Below, piece by piece: positions 48,595 to 58,400 of a stretch of DNA of 64,000 nucleotides (the stretch's first letter is position 1; every line of letters begins with the position of its first letter). The position numbers were made by a program, and so were the translations under genes. The notes beneath the pieces were generated by a model. That model was not told the origin of the DNA. It worked only from the letters and a program-made list of their open reading frames with translations, and ran no database searches. The stretch is from NCBI GenBank assembly GCA_964514105.1, contig CAZEPJ010000012.1:1-64000 (forward strand), written 5' to 3'. The DNA is from CAZEPJ01 sp964514105. Its GTDB lineage: Bacteria; Desulfobacterota; Desulfocorpusculales; Desulfocorpusculum.

Positions 48595-50958
48595 CTATGC
48601 GGGGCGAAGGGCGTACAGCTCTGCGGGGGACTCCAGGCCCCGGATGCGCACGCCTTCCAGCCTCTGGAAGGGCGCCGCCAGGGCCCCCGCCTTGCCCCAC
48701 GTCGCGGCGTCGATCACCACGGCGGCGGACAGCTCCCGGGTGAGCGCCTGGAGGCGCGCCGCCAGATTGGTCGTTGCGCCGATGGCGGTCCAGATGAGGC
48801 GATCCGCGGCCCGGACGCTGCCGACGAAGACCTCTCCCGTTGCGATTCCCAGCCCCACGGCGAGGGCGAAGTCGTCCGGCACGGCGCCCTCCGGGCGGAG
48901 GGCCTCCACGGCGGGGACGATGGCCAGGGCGGCGCGCAGGGCACACCGTTCCTTATCCTGCAGGAGGCCCGGAGCCCCGAAGACCGCCATCATGCCGTCG
49001 CCGTTGAACTCAACCACGTTGCCCCCGTGCGCGTGCACCAGTTGGGAGACGGCCTGGGTGTACCGGTTGATGGTCGAAAAGACCTCCAGCGGCCTGCGCC
49101 CTTCGGCATAGCTGCTGTACCCGCGGATGTCCACGAAGAGGATCGTGACCTCCCGTTCACCCACCTCCAGGTCCCGTCCGCTCTCCAGGCGCGACGCCAG
49201 TTCGCCAGGCACGTACCGCCGAAGCGCCTCCTGCATGGCCAGGCTCTCCCGGATCACTTTCTCCTGATCGAAGCCCGAGAGCTGAAGGGACGCCCTGTCC
49301 GCCACCGTAGTGAGAAGGGCGAGGTCGGTGGCTGTATAGATGTCTCCAGACCCCTTGGGACCAAGACACACGAACGCCACCAGCTCCTCGCGCTGCCGCA
49401 TGGGCAAGGCCACCGGCCCCCCCAGGGCCTCCAGGGCCGCCTGATCGAAATGGCTCAACGCCCCGGCCCGGCCGCTCGAGGCCAAGTCCATCGTCGGGAT
49501 GGCCCCGTGCTGATCTCGCAACAGGCCGACGAACGCGCTTCCTGATGCAAAGGCCGGAGGGACCGCCTTGCCCCTGACGAAGATGGGCGAGAAGATGCCC
49601 TGTCCCAGCCCGTATACCACACAGCTCTCGGGCCTCAGGAGTCGGTCCAGGCGGTCTCCAAGCACGGCGATCAACGCCTCGGCCCCCCGACACGCAGCCA
49701 GTTCCTTCAAGAGACGACCCGTGCCCTGCTGCAGCGCCCAGCGCTCCGTGAAGAAGATCCGGTCGATTTGAGGGCGCAGCCGCCCGTGCAGCGGCACCAG
49801 GATTGCCGCAACGAGCACCGCCAGGACCGCCTGGGTGGTCGCCGACTCCACGCCGGTGGAGTTGCTCAAGGCCCGGGCCGCAGTGGGAACGCCCGTCAGG
49901 AACGCCGCGAGGAGCACCACCGAAAGCAGCGTGTACGATGCCGTCACGCTGATGAGGCGGTCGATATCCAGCAGGTTGTATCGCAGGATGGAGATGAGCA
50001 GGAAAACGGGGATGAGGCCCAGGGTGACGGCGCTCAGGACGACGTACTCCGCCAGGCCCGGAACAAACACCGAAGCCGCGGAGGCGGCCATGGGCGGGGC
50101 GCATGCCACGTACACACCGAGCAGGTTCCACTTCAGCCGGCGCCGGCCGATGGGGTCGGACCGCCGGTAGTTGACGGTCAGGGCCCAAAGCATCGCCCCG
50201 AGAAAGGCCGCCGAGGCCGCGGGCAGAGCCACCGCGCCCACCTGGGGCGAAAACGGCAGGCCGTAGGCCCGGCTGGCGTCGAGGGGGCCGAGCACCGCGA
50301 ACCCCCAGGGCCACACGGCGGAAAGCCTTCCCCGTGCCGGATCCCCGTGGGGGAACATGAGGGCGGCCTTCATGGCCAGCGGGGCGCCCAGGGACAGGGA
50401 CAGGATGTGGACCGGGATGGATGCCAAGGTCACCGGCCAGCTTCCGGCGAACGTGCAGGCGAACAGAAACGCCACGCACAGCTGGGCGGGGACCAACACC
50501 TCCACCAGCCGCGTGGGACGGGCCCGGATGTGAAGCAGGAGGGCAGCGGCCATGAAGGCGACGGCGGCGGGGAACCGCGGAAGGAATATGGCGCAGGAAC
50601 CCACCCGAATCTGCTCCTCCCGCCTCTGCCCGCCCCGCTCAAACAGAACCGGTGCCGCCACCCGCGGGTCAGCATCCTGCGCAGCCCACACGAAGAGGGT
50701 GACGGGCCCGGTGTTTCGAAGCTCCGTACGGCCCACCCGCAGCAGTCGATCCCCCATCCGCAACGGGCAGTTTCGCTCGGAGAAGCCGAACGTGAATCCC
50801 GTCACGACAGGATGTCCATCCGGAGCTGAACCCCCCTGTACGCGGATGGGCGGGTACCCCATCGGCCGCAGGGCGCTATGCAGGCTCAACCCCATACAGA
50901 GCAGCCACAATGGGAGAAGGAAGAGCAGGAGTACCGTCCTGGCCCTCGGCGATCCCAC
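48595..50958 (-). CDS. membrane class III nucleotide cyclase with PDZ-like and GAF-like parts
   Basis: A 787-residue signalling enzyme. A membrane helix near 8-26 is followed by a periplasmic part with a PDZ-like loop (L-R-M-G-D-R-L-L-R-V-G near 66-76). Further membrane helices span roughly 128-400, a GAF-like region follows near 420-565, and the cyclase domain is C-terminal. The metal Asp residues are in L-F-V-D-I-R-G-Y near 610-617 and N-G-D-G-M-M near 661-666. The transition-state Asn and Arg are in T-N-L-A-A-R-L near 739-745. The purine-selecting residue three positions before that G-D is Glu instead of the Lys of adenylate cyclases. So GTP may be the substrate (inference). GTG 50958 has AGGAGG upstream. 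Confidence 0.85.
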   Translation of the reverse strand: MGSPRARTVLLLFLLPLWLLCMGLSLHSALRPMGYPPIRVQGGSAPDGHPVVTGFTFGFSERNCPLRMGDRLLRVGRTELRNTGPVTLFVWAAQDADPRVAAPVLFERGGQRREEQIRVGSCAIFLPRFPAAVAFMAAALLLHIRARPTRLVEVLVPAQLCVAFLFACTFAGSWPVTLASIPVHILSLSLGAPLAMKAALMFPHGDPARGRLSAVWPWGFAVLGPLDASRAYGLPFSPQVGAVALPAASAAFLGAMLWALTVNYRRSDPIGRRRLKWNLLGVYVACAPPMAASAASVFVPGLAEYVVLSAVTLGLIPVFLLISILRYNLLDIDRLISVTASYTLLSVVLLAAFLTGVPTAARALSNSTGVESATTQAVLAVLVAAILVPLHGRLRPQIDRIFFTERWALQQGTGRLLKELAACRGAEALIAVLGDRLDRLLRPESCVVYGLGQGIFSPIFVRGKAVPPAFASGSAFVGLLRDQHGAIPTMDLASSGRAGALSHFDQAALEALGGPVALPMRQREELVAFVCLGPKGSGDIYTATDLALLTTVADRASLQLSGFDQEKVIRESLAMQEALRRYVPGELASRLESGRDLEVGEREVTILFVDIRGYSSYAEGRRPLEVFSTINRYTQAVSQLVHAHGGNVVEFNGDGMMAVFGAPGLLQDKERCALRAALAIVPAVEALRPEGAVPDDFALAVGLGIATGEVFVGSVRAADRLIWTAIGATTNLAARLQALTRELSAAVVIDAATWGKAGALAAPFQRLEGVRIRGLESPAELYALRPA

Positions 50959-51167
50959 GCCCCCACCTCCTGGGTCGATGCGGCACCATCCTAGCTCCTT
51001 TGGCCGGGATGATCAACCGCCCCGCCGGGACCCTTCGAGATCTCGGGTGGATCGCACACGCCGAGCGCCCACCGGGGAGCCCGCGCGCGCGGGCGCAACG
51101 GGGATGTGCGCCGGTTCGAGGGGGCGGGGGCATGCACCGTCACGTTGGCGCAGCCCCGGAGGGCCGA

Positions 51168-51878
51168 TCACAGGGCGGAGGCCGCGGCCTCCGCGGCGGC
51201 CGCACGGGGCCCGTGGGCCTCCAGGGGGGGATCGGCGGGCGGCGGGGGCGGGGGCGAGCCCGTCCGGGAAGGCAGCAGGAGCTTTCGGCTCGCGCAGACC
51301 GCCACCAGTTTCACGATGGCCCGTAGCGTCTCGAAGACCCCCTGCCCCGTCACCGCGCTGGCCGCCACCGATGGGTAACGGCGCCCGGGATTCAGGTCGT
51401 TCTCCATGAGCGCCAGGGGGAGCAGGGGGATGACCCCGCCCTGCAGATCCCGCTTGTTGTACTGCAACACCAGGGGGAAACCCTCGCCCCCTGCGCCCAG
51501 GACCTTGAGGTTTCGCTGGAGCTCCTCAAAGCTCTGCAGGTTGGTCTTTCGGCGCACTTCCAGGGAGTCGGCCACGAACACCACCCCATCCACACCTGCC
51601 AGGACCACGGGCCGCGTGGGCGCGTAGTACGGCTGGCCCGGAACGCTGTAGAGCTGCACGCGCAGGCGCAACCCCTTGACCTCTCCCAGGTCCAGGGGGA
51701 GAAAATCGAAAAACAGGGTCTTCTCCCCCCGGGTGTCGATGCTGATCATCTTCCCCCTGGCGCCGGGGTGGATCTTGGAGTAGATGTACAGCAGGTTCTC
51801 GGTCTTCCCGCAACGGCCGGCGCCGTAGTAGACGATCTTACATAGGATTTCCCGTTGTGCCAGATTGATCACAGCCAT
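51168..51878 (-). CDS. MglA-like small Ras-type GTPase
   Basis: A 236-residue GTPase of the bacterial MglA group. The P-loop is G-A-G-R-C-G-K-T-E near 19-27, the switch-I-like stretch S-I-D-T-R-G near 46-51, and the switch II block is V-P-G-Q-P-Y-Y near 79-85, without the Asp of D-x-x-G. N-K-R-D lies near 141-144, and S-A-V-T-G-Q-G near 174-180. MglA proteins govern polarity and motility in myxobacteria, paired with the Roadblock GAP MglB. Here no Roadblock gene adjoins. The 35-residue Pro/Ala-rich tail with six Pro in a row is unusual for MglA. A GGDEF/HD protein gene lies 45 bases upstream on the same strand. Confidence 0.88.
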   Translation of the reverse strand: MAVINLAQREILCKIVYYGAGRCGKTENLLYIYSKIHPGARGKMISIDTRGEKTLFFDFLPLDLGEVKGLRLRVQLYSVPGQPYYAPTRPVVLAGVDGVVFVADSLEVRRKTNLQSFEELQRNLKVLGAGGEGFPLVLQYNKRDLQGGVIPLLPLALMENDLNPGRRYPSVAASAVTGQGVFETLRAIVKLVAVCASRKLLLPSRTGSPPPPPPADPPLEAHGPRAAAAEAAASAL

Positions 51879-51923
51879 GAAGACCCTTCCCGTGCTTCGT
51901 GTCCCGGCGTTCCCGCCCGGCCC

Positions 51924-53876
51924 CTACAATCCCACCACCGCCCTGATGAGGCACTCGACCAGCTGGGGATCCAACTCGCGGCCCGCCTTGCGTCGAAGGG
52001 CATGAAACAGGTCCCTCTGGGTGGCACCCTGGCCCTTGTCCAGATCCGCCTGGAGGTGCTGATAGGCGTCGGCCACGGCGATGATCCTGGCCTCCAGGGG
52101 GATGGCCTCCCCCCGCAGCCCCGCAGGTTGACCCGCCCCGTCGAAGCGGGCGTGGTGGTGGAGGATCCCCCTGAGAATGGCCGGAGAGCGAACGAGGTTC
52201 TTCAGGATGAACGCCCCCACGGTGGGATGGATCTTCATGTTGAGGGCCGGGAGGCGAAGCAGCTTGTCCCGCATCTCCCCGTTGGCCCCGGGGAGCGTCA
52301 TCTTCCCCACGTCGTGGAGCCATGCCGCGATGCCCAGTTCCCTGATCGTCCCCACGGGAAGCCCCAGTTCCCTGGCCATGAGGCTCACGCTGCGGGCCAC
52401 ATCCCTGGCATGGACAAAGGTGTGACGGTCCTTGGCCCCCTGGGCGTCCAGGACGTGGAAGACCTCGGCGAGCTCCGGGTACTCCCGAACGATCCCCTCC
52501 GGCGTGAGGCCCTCAAGCCCGGTCGGGCCAGACGGAAAGATCTGGATCTGTCTTCCTCCCTCGCGGTTGGCGAGGAAGGCCGCCAGCTCGGCATCGGTCA
52601 GGAGGGCCTTTGGTTCGGCGGCGTGCTCAGGATAGGACGCCACGCCCATGCTGATCTTCACCCCGAATTGTTCGGATCCCTCGGCCACCGTCGTGGAGAG
52701 ACGCTCCAGGAGGCGGCCGGCGATGGACATGGCCCCGGCCGCGGTGGTCTCGGGCAGGATGACCACCAGGTCGTTCTTTCTGTACCGGGCCGGGACGTCC
52801 ACATTTCGCACACTGGCCAGCACGTCCCCTGCCACAGCACGCAGGCAGGAATCCATGGAAGCTGGCTGTCCGCCCCCTGCCTCCCGGGGCGTCACGGTCA
52901 GATACAGGAGGCTCAGGGGTGATTCCCCCCGGCTGGCACGGCCCATCTCCGCCCGGAGCCGATCCATGAAGTAGACCCCATTGTACAGGCCCGTGGTCTC
53001 GTCCCGCAGGGGTTGATCCCGCGCCTCCTGGCCCTCCCCCTCGCGTGCCAACACCAGGGCCAGGGCATCGGCAACGGCCTGAAGGAAGCGCAAGGATCCT
53101 CGATCGGAGGAGGAAGGCCTGGTGCGAAACAAGCAGAGGACCCCCAGTACGTCGGATTCATGGAGCACCGGCACCATGGTCGCGCTCTTGAAGCCCGACT
53201 GCAGATAGACGCTCCTTTCCGGAAGCGACGGCTCGGACTCCACGTCCTTGATCCACAGCGGCGCCCTTTCCTCCAGGAGCCGATCGAACACCCCACCTTC
53301 TCCCCTCGCGGGCCCGAACGCTCTCAGGGAGTCGGGCAAGTCACGCTCCCCGAACAACGCGAAGGCCTCCCCCCGTTTCACCCAGACCCCGGCACCTTGA
53401 AAGCCCCAGATCTCCTGGGCGGCCCGCAGCAGTCGCGTCACCAGGTCCCGGGGGTCGCCCTGCCCGCGGCAGTACCGGCATACGTCGGCCAGGAGATCCA
53501 GGAGGGCCCGCCTGGTGAGGGATTCCGCGCAGAAGGCCTTGAGGAACGAGGAGACGGAGGAGTGGACCACATGGGCGCGCTCAGGCCTCAGCTGATCGAT
53601 GATCGCTTCCACCGTCCGGTCGGGGATGAGATTGACCACAAGGTCCAGGTCGTGTCGATCCAGGATCTCGGTGTAGTCCTGGGAGACAAAGATCCCCTGG
53701 CGACCCGCCTCGAGAATGGCCGGGTGTCGAAGATCGAAGTCGGCTGCCGCCACGATCTCCAGGGAGGTCATCCCCTCGATCTCCCGGAGGAGTCCTGGAG
53801 ACTGGGACAGGCCGACGATGGCTGCCTTGAGCGACTGACTTCGAGCGGTACGATCGGTCGGGAGCTCCGGGCTCAT
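51924..53876 (-). CDS. signalling protein: Rossmann-like, GAF, degenerate GGDEF and HD-GYP
   Basis: A 650-residue soluble protein. The N-terminal 110 residues look like a nucleotide-binding fold (A-A-I-V-G-L near 18-23, D-L-D-L-V-V-N near 75-81). A GAF domain fills about 130-285. A GGDEF domain follows, but its active site reads R-Y-R-K-N-D-L-V near 375-382 instead of R-Y-G-G-D-E-F, so it should not make c-di-GMP. The C-terminal HD-GYP domain keeps L-H-D-V-G-K near 518-523 and H-H-H-A-R-F-D-G near 567-574, but the next motif is A-G-Q-P and not x-G-Y-P, and a metal-site Glu is replaced by Ala. It may act as a c-di-GMP sensor or scaffold. ATG 53876. Confidence 0.83.
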   Translation of the reverse strand: MSPELPTDRTARSQSLKAAIVGLSQSPGLLREIEGMTSLEIVAAADFDLRHPAILEAGRQGIFVSQDYTEILDRHDLDLVVNLIPDRTVEAIIDQLRPERAHVVHSSVSSFLKAFCAESLTRRALLDLLADVCRYCRGQGDPRDLVTRLLRAAQEIWGFQGAGVWVKRGEAFALFGERDLPDSLRAFGPARGEGGVFDRLLEERAPLWIKDVESEPSLPERSVYLQSGFKSATMVPVLHESDVLGVLCLFRTRPSSSDRGSLRFLQAVADALALVLAREGEGQEARDQPLRDETTGLYNGVYFMDRLRAEMGRASRGESPLSLLYLTVTPREAGGGQPASMDSCLRAVAGDVLASVRNVDVPARYRKNDLVVILPETTAAGAMSIAGRLLERLSTTVAEGSEQFGVKISMGVASYPEHAAEPKALLTDAELAAFLANREGGRQIQIFPSGPTGLEGLTPEGIVREYPELAEVFHVLDAQGAKDRHTFVHARDVARSVSLMARELGLPVGTIRELGIAAWLHDVGKMTLPGANGEMRDKLLRLPALNMKIHPTVGAFILKNLVRSPAILRGILHHHARFDGAGQPAGLRGEAIPLEARIIAVADAYQHLQADLDKGQGATQRDLFHALRRKAGRELDPQLVECLIRAVVGL

Positions 53877-54145
53877 GGCGGGACCTCACACCTCGAGTTC
53901 ACCCTAGGGGCGTTGATCCTATCCTGAGGGTTAATTCCGGATCTGGCTATCAGGTATTTCCCTATTCTTGTGCCAGGATATCTCTCATTTCCACTGTATC
54001 CCTTCCGCGCTGCCCGCGCCAGGGCCATGCCTCAAGGGGCCCAACCCCCTTGCGTGAGGGTCCGGGTCGTTGTAGCCTCAATTCATGGCCCGGCTCCAGG
54101 ACGAGCGCCCGGGGCCGGGGTACCGAGATTACTCCGGAGCGACCA
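53877..54145. other. 269-bp divergent intergenic region
   Basis: It lies between the minus-strand GGDEF/HD gene and the plus-strand aminotransferase gene. It is the most AT-rich stretch of the neighbourhood (53930-54000). I see several partial -10-like hexamers but no promoter I would defend. Confidence 0.4.
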
Positions 54146-55435
54146 ATGCCGCTGACGGGGGCCACGGCGCGGGAGCACCTTCCCCGCGGCCTTTACTCGT
54201 TTCATCCGGCCGTCATCGAGTCCGGCCGGGGGTGCCGCCTGATCACCGAGGACGGGCGGGAGCTGTTGGATCTGACCAGCGGCCTGGGCGTCCTGGCCCT
54301 GGGACACGGGGATGCCAGGCTCCTGGAGGCCATGGAGCGGCAATTGCACAGGCTCTCCCACCTGTGCGCCCACGTGGCCCTTCACCGCCCGTATCTGGAT
54401 CTCACGGATCGGCTGGACGGGCTGTTTCCCGGCTCCGGACCCTCCAAGACCTTTCTGGTCAATTCGGGCGCCGAGGCCGTGGAGAACGCCGTCAAGATCG
54501 CACGGCACGCCACGGGACGACGCGCCGTCCTCGCCATGGACGGAGCCTATCACGGCCGCACCCTGTTGGGCACCAGCCTGACCAGCCGGGCACACCCGTA
54601 CCGCAGGGGCCATGCCCCCTTGGCCCCCGAGATCCACCATGTGCCCTATGCATACTGCTATCGCTGCCCATGGGGCCTGGCGGAACCGGATTGCGCTCTT
54701 CGATGCCTTGAGGCCCTGGAGCGGTTCTTCTTCCTGGAGTGCCCCTCGGACGAGGTGGCGGCCCTGGTGGTTGAACCCATCCAGGGAGAGGGCGGGGTGG
54801 TGGTGCCGCCCGACGCCTTCCTGCGGGGGCTTCGGGAGATCTGCACCCGTCACGGGATCCTGTTCATCGCCGACGAGGTGCAGACCGGCCTGGGAAGGAC
54901 GGGGGAGCTGTTCGCCATGGATTACCCGGGCGTGGCGCCGGACCTCATGGTCCTGGGCAAGGCGCTGGGCGGGGGGCTCCCCCTGGCCGCGGTAACGGGT
55001 CCGGCCCAGTTCATGGACGCCCCCCACGCCAGCGCCCTGGGGAGCACCTTCGGGGGGAATCCCCTGGCATGTGCCGCGGCGGGGACCCTGATCCAGGTCC
55101 TCCAAGACGACGGCCTGTGCGCACGGGCCCGGGAGATCTTCTCCCGATTCGAGCAGCGCTCGGCGCAATGGCGCCTGCGCTTTCCCCGCATCGGCGACAT
55201 CCGTGGGCGCGGGGCCATGTTGGGCCTGGAGCTCATCGAGGACCCCGGGACTCGGGAGCCCGCCCCCCGGCAGGCCCGCGCCCTGGTGCGGGCCTGCCGG
55301 GAACGCGGCCTTCTGATCGTCTCCGGGGGCCTGTATCGCAACGTCCTGCGGCTGCTGCCACCGCTCACCATACCATGGGAAGACTGGGAGCGCGCCATGG
55401 ACATCCTCGAGGACGCCCTGGCGGGCCTCCCGTAG
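54146..55435 (+). CDS. class III PLP aminotransferase
   Basis: A 429-residue aminotransferase of the acetylornithine/4-aminobutyrate group. Landmarks are L-L-D-L-T-S-G-L-G-V near 37-46, N-S-G-A-E-A-V-E-N-A near 109-118, G-A-Y-H-G-R-T near 133-139, and V-V-E-P-I-Q-G-E-G-G near 210-219. D-E-V-Q-T-G near 244-249 and the PLP Lys in L-G-K-A-L-G-G-G near 271-278 follow. ATG 54146 has GGAG upstream. A Cys-rich insert (C-Y-R-C-P-W-G near 171-177) is as seen in GABA-transaminase-type enzymes. It is 7 bases before an AsmA-like gene on the same strand. The natural amino donor is not predictable. Confidence 0.88.
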   Translation: MPLTGATAREHLPRGLYSFHPAVIESGRGCRLITEDGRELLDLTSGLGVLALGHGDARLLEAMERQLHRLSHLCAHVALHRPYLDLTDRLDGLFPGSGPSKTFLVNSGAEAVENAVKIARHATGRRAVLAMDGAYHGRTLLGTSLTSRAHPYRRGHAPLAPEIHHVPYAYCYRCPWGLAEPDCALRCLEALERFFFLECPSDEVAALVVEPIQGEGGVVVPPDAFLRGLREICTRHGILFIADEVQTGLGRTGELFAMDYPGVAPDLMVLGKALGGGLPLAAVTGPAQFMDAPHASALGSTFGGNPLACAAAGTLIQVLQDDGLCARAREIFSRFEQRSAQWRLRFPRIGDIRGRGAMLGLELIEDPGTREPAPRQARALVRACRERGLLIVSGGLYRNVLRLLPPLTIPWEDWERAMDILEDALAGLP

Positions 55436-55442
55436 GGACCCC

Positions 55443-58400
55443 ATGTTGGACTTATCGAGACCCCTCCGCTGGATCGTCGTGGTTGCGGCCCTGCTCCTCG
55501 CCGCCGTGGGGGCCTTGGGCCTTGCCGGGAAGCATCTCCTGGACAGCGAGCCGTTTCGGACCAGGGTCCTGGAGACCCTGGGGCGTGAACTGGGCGGGAG
55601 CGTCACGTGTCAGGCCATGGAGTTCTCGTACCTGCCCCTTCCCCATGCGGCCTTGTATCGCGTCAGGCTCATTGTCCCGGACGCGCTGGCCGCTTCCGCA
55701 GAGGCCGTGTACGCGTATCCAGCGATGCTCCCGCTGCTCTCGGGGCGAGTGCGCCTGACCTCTGTGCACCTGGCTTCTCCCGAGGTCGAGGCCAAGCTGG
55801 CAGAGCCGGCGGCCGGGGAAGAGGTCCCCCCGGGCGCCTCCTCTTTCCAGGGCTGGGAAGATGCGCTGGCCCGCATTCTGGTCCGGCTGGGCCGCGGAAC
55901 CAAGGATCTGGAGGTGCGTGTGGATCGGGGCCGGTTGAGGCTCTGGCGGGGTGAAACACCCGCGCACTGGTTCCGAGACGTTGACGGCGGCGTCCAGCTT
56001 TCCTCGGGAAGCCTTTCCCTGGAGATCTCCGCCCAGTCCGACCTCTGGGAACGCCTGGGGCTAAGAGGCCAGATCCGTCTGGCGGACCTCAAGGGACGGG
56101 CAAGGGTCGACTGGGGAGGTCTGCGGGCGCACGCCCTGCTGGCGGCCTTTGCCCCGGCCGTGGCGGAGCGAGTCAAGGACTCCAAGGTGAATCTGGGCCT
56201 TTCCCTCACCATCAACGGCCTCACCGAGGTCCGGGGCGAACTGGACGGGACCAGCTCCCATATTCTGGTCGAGCTCCACGGGGAAAGGGCCCACTTGCGC
56301 GTGAAAGGGCTTTCCGGCCGATTCCATCTGGGTGCCGACTCCCTGAGCCTGACTGTGGCGGACCTCCAGCTGGCATCTCCCGAAATGGCGCTGTCCGGCG
56401 AACTGTCCCTGGACCGGATGGGCCCCAAGGCGCGGCTTCTGGTGGAGGGCAAGGGCGTGGAGATCCTCCCCGCCCGGAAGGCCGCAGCGGTGCTGTTGGG
56501 GGGCCCGCCTTGGCTCGAGACCCTCTCCGGGATCCTCCGGGACGGAAAGCTGCCAAGGCTGCACGTGAGCTGCGAGGCAGGTGCGGTACAGGATCTGTGC
56601 GGGACGCGGACAGTGGTGGTCAGGGGGAGCCTGCGGGAAGGGACCGTGCGTGTGCCCGACACCGGGTTGGATCTCGAGGCCGTGCGGGGGGACGTGGCCG
56701 TGGCCGGGGGCATCCTGGAGGCCAGGGGGATCGAGGCGCAACTCACCCAGCTCTTCGCCCACGGCGGCGAGCTGACGGTGGGCCTCACAGGGGACGATGC
56801 CCCTGTGCGTCTCGATGCCCGGGTGGACGCCGACCTGGCCGCCTTGCAACCCGCCTTGCGGGGCCTGCTGGGGAACCTTGCCTGGGCCGGCGAGATGGAC
56901 CGAATCGCCGAGATGCGGGGCCACGCCGTAGGCCGTGTCGTTGTGGAAGGGACCCTCAAGAGCCCCAAGTGGAGCGTGGAGGCGGCGGACTTCAACCTCT
57001 GGATGGACTACGATCGCCTCCCTGGCGACCTGGAGATCACCTCCGGGGGGTTCGCGTACGGCGAGGGCCAGATCCGCATCAAGGACTTGGCCGGGGCCGT
57101 GGGGGGCTCGCGCTTCTCCGGTCTGGCTGCCCGGGTGGACCTCCGAGGGGAGCCCAGTTTGCGAGTCCTCGATGCCAGGGGCGAGCTGTCCCTGGAAGAG
57201 CTGTACCAGTGGTGGAAGGCCCTGGGAGGGGACGAGAGGACGGGGGACGTCGTCGCCTCCGTCTCGGGCCGCGGGGCGCTGGCCGGACTGTCCCTGGAGG
57301 GTCCGTTGCTGCAGCCTGAGCAGTGGCGCTTCCGGGCCGAAGGCCGATTGGAAGGCCTGACGCTGAAGGCCGCCCCTCTGCCCGCTCCCCTGACCCTCCA
57401 CCACGGCGCAGTCGAGGCCACGCAACGCGAGGCGATCATTCGCTCCGCCGCTCTGGAGTTGTTGGACACCCGACTCTCCGCAGGGCAGATCAGCCTCGGG
57501 TACGGCGCCGGCGGCTTGACCGGGGAGCTCGCCGCGGAGGGGCCCGTGGGACCGGCCCTGTGGCAGTGGGTCCTGGAGCGCATCGCCCCGCCGTCCGCCC
57601 TATCCCCCAGGGCCCCCGCGGCGCTCTCGGACGCGCGGCTCTCCTGGGGTCGGGATGCGGGTTGGACGTTTGCCGGGGGCCTGGATATGGGCGAGGATCG
57701 GATCGTGTCCCTGGCTGCATCCTGGGATGATACCGGGGCTCGATTGGAGGAAGTGCAGATTCGCGACGGGCGCTCTGATGCCCATCTCTCCGTGGCCGCC
57801 GACCGGCAGCAGGTGCAGGCGCGCTTCAAGGGGCGACTGGACCAGGCCACCGTGGACGGCCTGCTCCAGACCAATCGGTTTTTCACTGGACGACTGGAGG
57901 GCGATCTGGACATCACGCTCACCCCGGCAGACCCCCTGACCCTGAAGGCCCAGGGATGGCTCCGGGGAGAGGACGTCCACCTCTCACCCTGGATCGCCCT
58001 CCCCCTGGAGCTGCGCACGTTTTCCGTGGAGGCCGAGGGCGATGGCGTCTTTGTGCATTCCGCCTCGGTGGCTTTCGGTGCGCAGACGCTCCAGGTTCAA
58101 GGCCGGCTGCGGCCTTCTTCCAAAGGCATCGAGGTCGATCTGTCCCTGGAGACGGACCACCTGCAATGGGAGCCATGGGTTCCCCTGCTGACCGGGGAGT
58201 TCTCCGTGTCTCCGGGGATGCCGAGCCCGGCCGGTGCAGCCCTCCGTCCTCAGCCGGCGCCCCTGCGGGGCAAGCTGTCCATCAGGGCCGATCGCCTCTC
58301 CGCGGGGGGCTTCTCGTGGGAGCCCCTGGCCGTCCTGCTCGATCTGGACGGCGAGGAGATCCGTGCCACGATCCTGGAGACGGGGCTGTGCGGCGTCTCG

